This document shows positions 12,727-14,532 of a DNA stretch of 14,532 nt, in pieces. A model generated the notes under the pieces. It had not been told where the DNA came from and searched no databases. It was given only the letters and a program-made list of their open reading frames with translations. The stretch comes from Clostridium sp. SCN 57-10 (GTDB lineage: Bacteria > Bacillota > Clostridia > Oscillospirales > Butyricicoccaceae). How positions within the stretch are numbered: the first letter of the stretch is position 1; each line of letters begins with the position of its first letter. A program made the position numbers and the translations under genes. Location of the stretch: positions 1 to 14,532 of the forward strand of contig MEFT01000012.1 of the NCBI GenBank assembly GCA_001725215.1, read 5' to 3'.

Positions 12727-13869
12727 TTATTTCACGCCGAGGCCGGCGGCAATAACCATGCGCTGAACCTCGGAGGTGCCTTCGTAGATCTCAGTGATCT
12801 TCGCGTCACGCATCATGCGCTCCACGGGATATTCACGCGTATATCCGTAGCCGCCGAACAGCTGCACGGCGCGGCGGGTCACATCGCCCGCGGCTTCCGA
12901 TGCATACAGCTTAGCCATCGCGGCGTCCATCGAATACGGCTCGCCCTTCTGCTTCTTCATCGCGGCCGAATAGACGAGGAACTGCGCCGCCTGCATGCGG
13001 GTGTGCATGTCGGCCAACTGGAACTGCGTGTTCTGGAACTGCGAGATGCGGCGTCCGAACTGCATACGCTCCTTGGTGTACTGGACGGTCGCCTCAACAG
13101 CGCCCTCTCCGATGCCAAGCGCCTGCGCGGCGATGCCGATGCGACCGCCGTCAAGCGTCTGCATCGCGATCTTAAAGCCCTTGCCGAGCTTGCCCAGCAG
13201 GTTCTCCTTCGGCACGATGCAGTCTTCCATCACCAGCTCACAGGTCGAGCTTCCGCGAATACCCATCTTCTTTTCGTGCTTGCCGATCGAGAAGCCGGGG
13301 AAGGTACGCTCGACGATGAACGCCGAGATTCCGTGGTTGCCCGCCTTTTTGTCGGTCATAGCGAAAATGATGAAAACATCAGCGGCAGCGGCGTTGGTAA
13401 TAAAGATCTTAGAGCCGTTGAGCACATAGTTGTCACCATCGAGCACGGCCGTCGTCTGCTGGCCGGATGCGTCGGTTCCGGCGTTAGGCTCGGTGAGGCC
13501 GAACGCGCCGATCCACTCGCCCGAGCACAGCTTGGGCAGATACTTGCGCTTCTGTTCCTCGGTACCGTTCTCGTAGATGGGGGCGCAGCAAAGAGAGGTG
13601 TGCGCCGAAACGATAACGCCGGTGGTGCCGCACGCCTTCGACAGCTCCTCTACGCACATCGCATAGGTCAGCACATCGCCGCCCGCTCCGCCGTATTCCT
13701 TCGGGAAATAGATGCCCATCATACCGAGCTTCGCCATCTTCTTGACGGTCTCTTCGGGGAAACGCTCGGTCTCATCAATTTCCTCTGCCAGCGGTCTGAC
13801 TTCATTTTCGGTGAATTTTCTGAACATCTCCCGCAGCATCTTCTGCTCATTGCTCAATGTAAAATCCAT
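12727..13869 (-). CDS. bcd: Butyryl-CoA dehydrogenase (short-chain acyl-CoA dehydrogenase)
   Basis: A 380-residue FAD enzyme that, with EtfAB, reduces crotonyl-CoA to butyryl-CoA in butyrate formation. The N-terminal helical domain begins MDFTLSNEQKMLREMF. FGLTEPNAGTDA (~128-139) and FITNA line the flavin and substrate site. GIRGSSTCEL is the substrate-binding strand region. LFGGYGYTREYPVERMMRD is the C-terminal FAD/dimer motif. E363 in TEIYEGTSEVQ is the catalytic base at the short-chain-enzyme position. Length is exactly typical. AGGAGG five bases before the ATG supports the start. It lies 74 bp downstream of crt and 19 bp upstream of etfB. A branched-chain acyl-CoA substrate is possible but unlikely given crt and etfBA. 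Confidence 0.95.
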   Translation of the reverse strand: MDFTLSNEQKMLREMFRKFTENEVRPLAEEIDETERFPEETVKKMAKLGMMGIYFPKEYGGAGGDVLTYAMCVEELSKACGTTGVIVSAHTSLCCAPIYENGTEEQKRKYLPKLCSGEWIGAFGLTEPNAGTDASGQQTTAVLDGDNYVLNGSKIFITNAAAADVFIIFAMTDKKAGNHGISAFIVERTFPGFSIGKHEKKMGIRGSSTCELVMEDCIVPKENLLGKLGKGFKIAMQTLDGGRIGIAAQALGIGEGAVEATVQYTKERMQFGRRISQFQNTQFQLADMHTRMQAAQFLVYSAAMKKQKGEPYSMDAAMAKLYASEAAGDVTRRAVQLFGGYGYTREYPVERMMRDAKITEIYEGTSEVQRMVIAAGLGVK

Positions 13870-13943
13870 AATACCCTCCTATGAATTATATAGCGTATCG
13901 TTGGGGCGATATATCTGAAAGGCACGGCCGGACCGCAGGTTGC

Positions 13944-14532
13944 TCAGCGGTTTTGATAGGGCTCCGGCTTGCGTTTTTCCAAGAAGGCCGTCATGCCGTT
14001 TTTCTGATCTTCGGTGCCGAAGCAAGAACCAAACAGCTTTTCCTCAATGACGATTGCCTCATTCATGCCGACCTGCATTCCGTCGTTGATCGCTTTTTTG
14101 GTTGCGCGAACGGCGATAGGAGCGTTGCGCGCAATTTTGCCCGCGAGCTTGATCGCCTCGTCCATCAGCGCTTCCGGCGGATAAACGGCGTTAACCAGCC
14201 CGAGCGCAAGTGCTTCGTTGGCTTTGATTTTCGCGGTGGTGTAAAGCAGTTCTTTTGCCTTGCCCATGCCGATGAGACGCGGCAGACGCTGGGTGCCGCC
14301 GAAGCCGGCCGTGATGCCGAGCGAAACCTCGGGCTGCGCAAACACCGCGGTGTCAGCCGCCAGACGAATGTCGCAGCACATTGCAAGTTCGCAGCCGCCG
14401 CCAAGCGCAAAGCCGAACACAGCGGCGATGGTGGGTACGGGCAGCGTTTCGAGCTTGCGGAACACGTCGTTGCCAAGCTTGCCGAACGCCTCTCCCTGCT
14501 GGGGATCGAGGGCGCTCATCTCGCCGATGTCT
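13944..14532 (-). CDS. crt: Enoyl-CoA hydratase / crotonase, 3-hydroxybutyryl-CoA dehydratase (N terminus off window)
   Basis: Crotonase dehydrates 3-hydroxybutyryl-CoA to crotonyl-CoA, the substrate of the adjacent butyryl-CoA dehydrogenase. The frame is open through the right edge, so the ATG at 14519 is internal. About 195 residues are visible of a usual ~260, beginning at the oxyanion-hole loop (DIGEM). The second oxyanion segment is FALGGGCELAM. The two catalytic glutamates are the E in GGGCEL and the E in QPEVSLG. A basic tail (EKRKPEPYQNR) ends the protein, as in other crotonases. It is the first visible gene of the crt-bcd-etfB-etfA order. Substrate is inferred from neighbours; the fold also serves other acyl-CoA hydratases and isomerases. 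Confidence 0.93.
   Translation of the reverse strand, partial: DIGEMSALDPQQGEAFGKLGNDVFRKLETLPVPTIAAVFGFALGGGCELAMCCDIRLAADTAVFAQPEVSLGITAGFGGTQRLPRLIGMGKAKELLYTTAKIKANEALALGLVNAVYPPEALMDEAIKLAGKIARNAPIAVRATKKAINDGMQVGMNEAIVIEEKLFGSCFGTEDQKNGMTAFLEKRKPEPYQNR

Noticed and set aside
12427..13884. 485-codon open frame on the + strand
   Set aside because: Antisense shadow of bcd and the start of etfB, which are unmistakable; no ribosome binding site or recognisable domain.
13885..13890. TATAAT on the - strand between crt and bcd as an internal promoter
   Set aside because: It would place the transcription start inside the bcd ribosome binding site (13875-13880), and there is no acceptable -35 at 16-19 bp. 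Most likely chance in an AT-rich spacer.

Overview
The window looks like a chromosomal segment of a strict anaerobe of the class Clostridia, most likely a butyrate-forming relative of the Oscillospiraceae. I infer this from the combination of a crt-bcd-etfB-etfA block, a Rex repressor, a PAS-containing [FeFe]-hydrogenase-like protein, a SpoIIE-type phosphatase, and GC-rich coding DNA with strong AGGAGG-type ribosome binding sites. No phage, insertion sequence, CRISPR array, tRNA or rRNA was seen.

Layout. On the + strand, the left edge holds the 3' end of a MATE efflux pump (2-724) and a complete threonine-aldolase-family gene (787-1821). These run convergently into everything else, which is on the - strand. 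A 242-bp non-coding gap (1822-2063) with five consecutive inverted repeats separates the two sides; it is the longest gene-free stretch. Read in the direction of transcription (right to left), the - strand holds: crt (cut by the right edge), bcd, etfB and etfA, ending in a hairpin at 10738-10769; a lone lipoprotein gene with its own promoter and terminator; a translationally coupled HAD phosphatase - Sir2 deacylase - LysR regulator operon; an iron-type alcohol dehydrogenase with a perfect 12-bp inverted repeat upstream and an intrinsic terminator; and a four-gene operon rex - [2Fe-2S] thioredoxin-like ferredoxin - sensory-type [FeFe] hydrogenase - SpoIIE phosphatase.

How it fits together. Nearly every - strand unit concerns disposal of reducing equivalents. 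Bcd/Etf reduces crotonyl-CoA with NADH, probably by electron bifurcation. The alcohol dehydrogenase re-oxidises NADH. Rex senses NADH/NAD+, and Sir2 consumes NAD+. The hydrogenase-like protein carries H-cluster cysteines fused to a PAS domain and sits beside a phosphatase, so it is better read as an H2 or redox sensor than as a bulk H2-producing enzyme. That operon is the most interesting system here. Three start sites were moved inward from the longest reading frame because of ribosome binding sites: rex to a GTG at 5827, lysR to 8190 and etfA to 11887.
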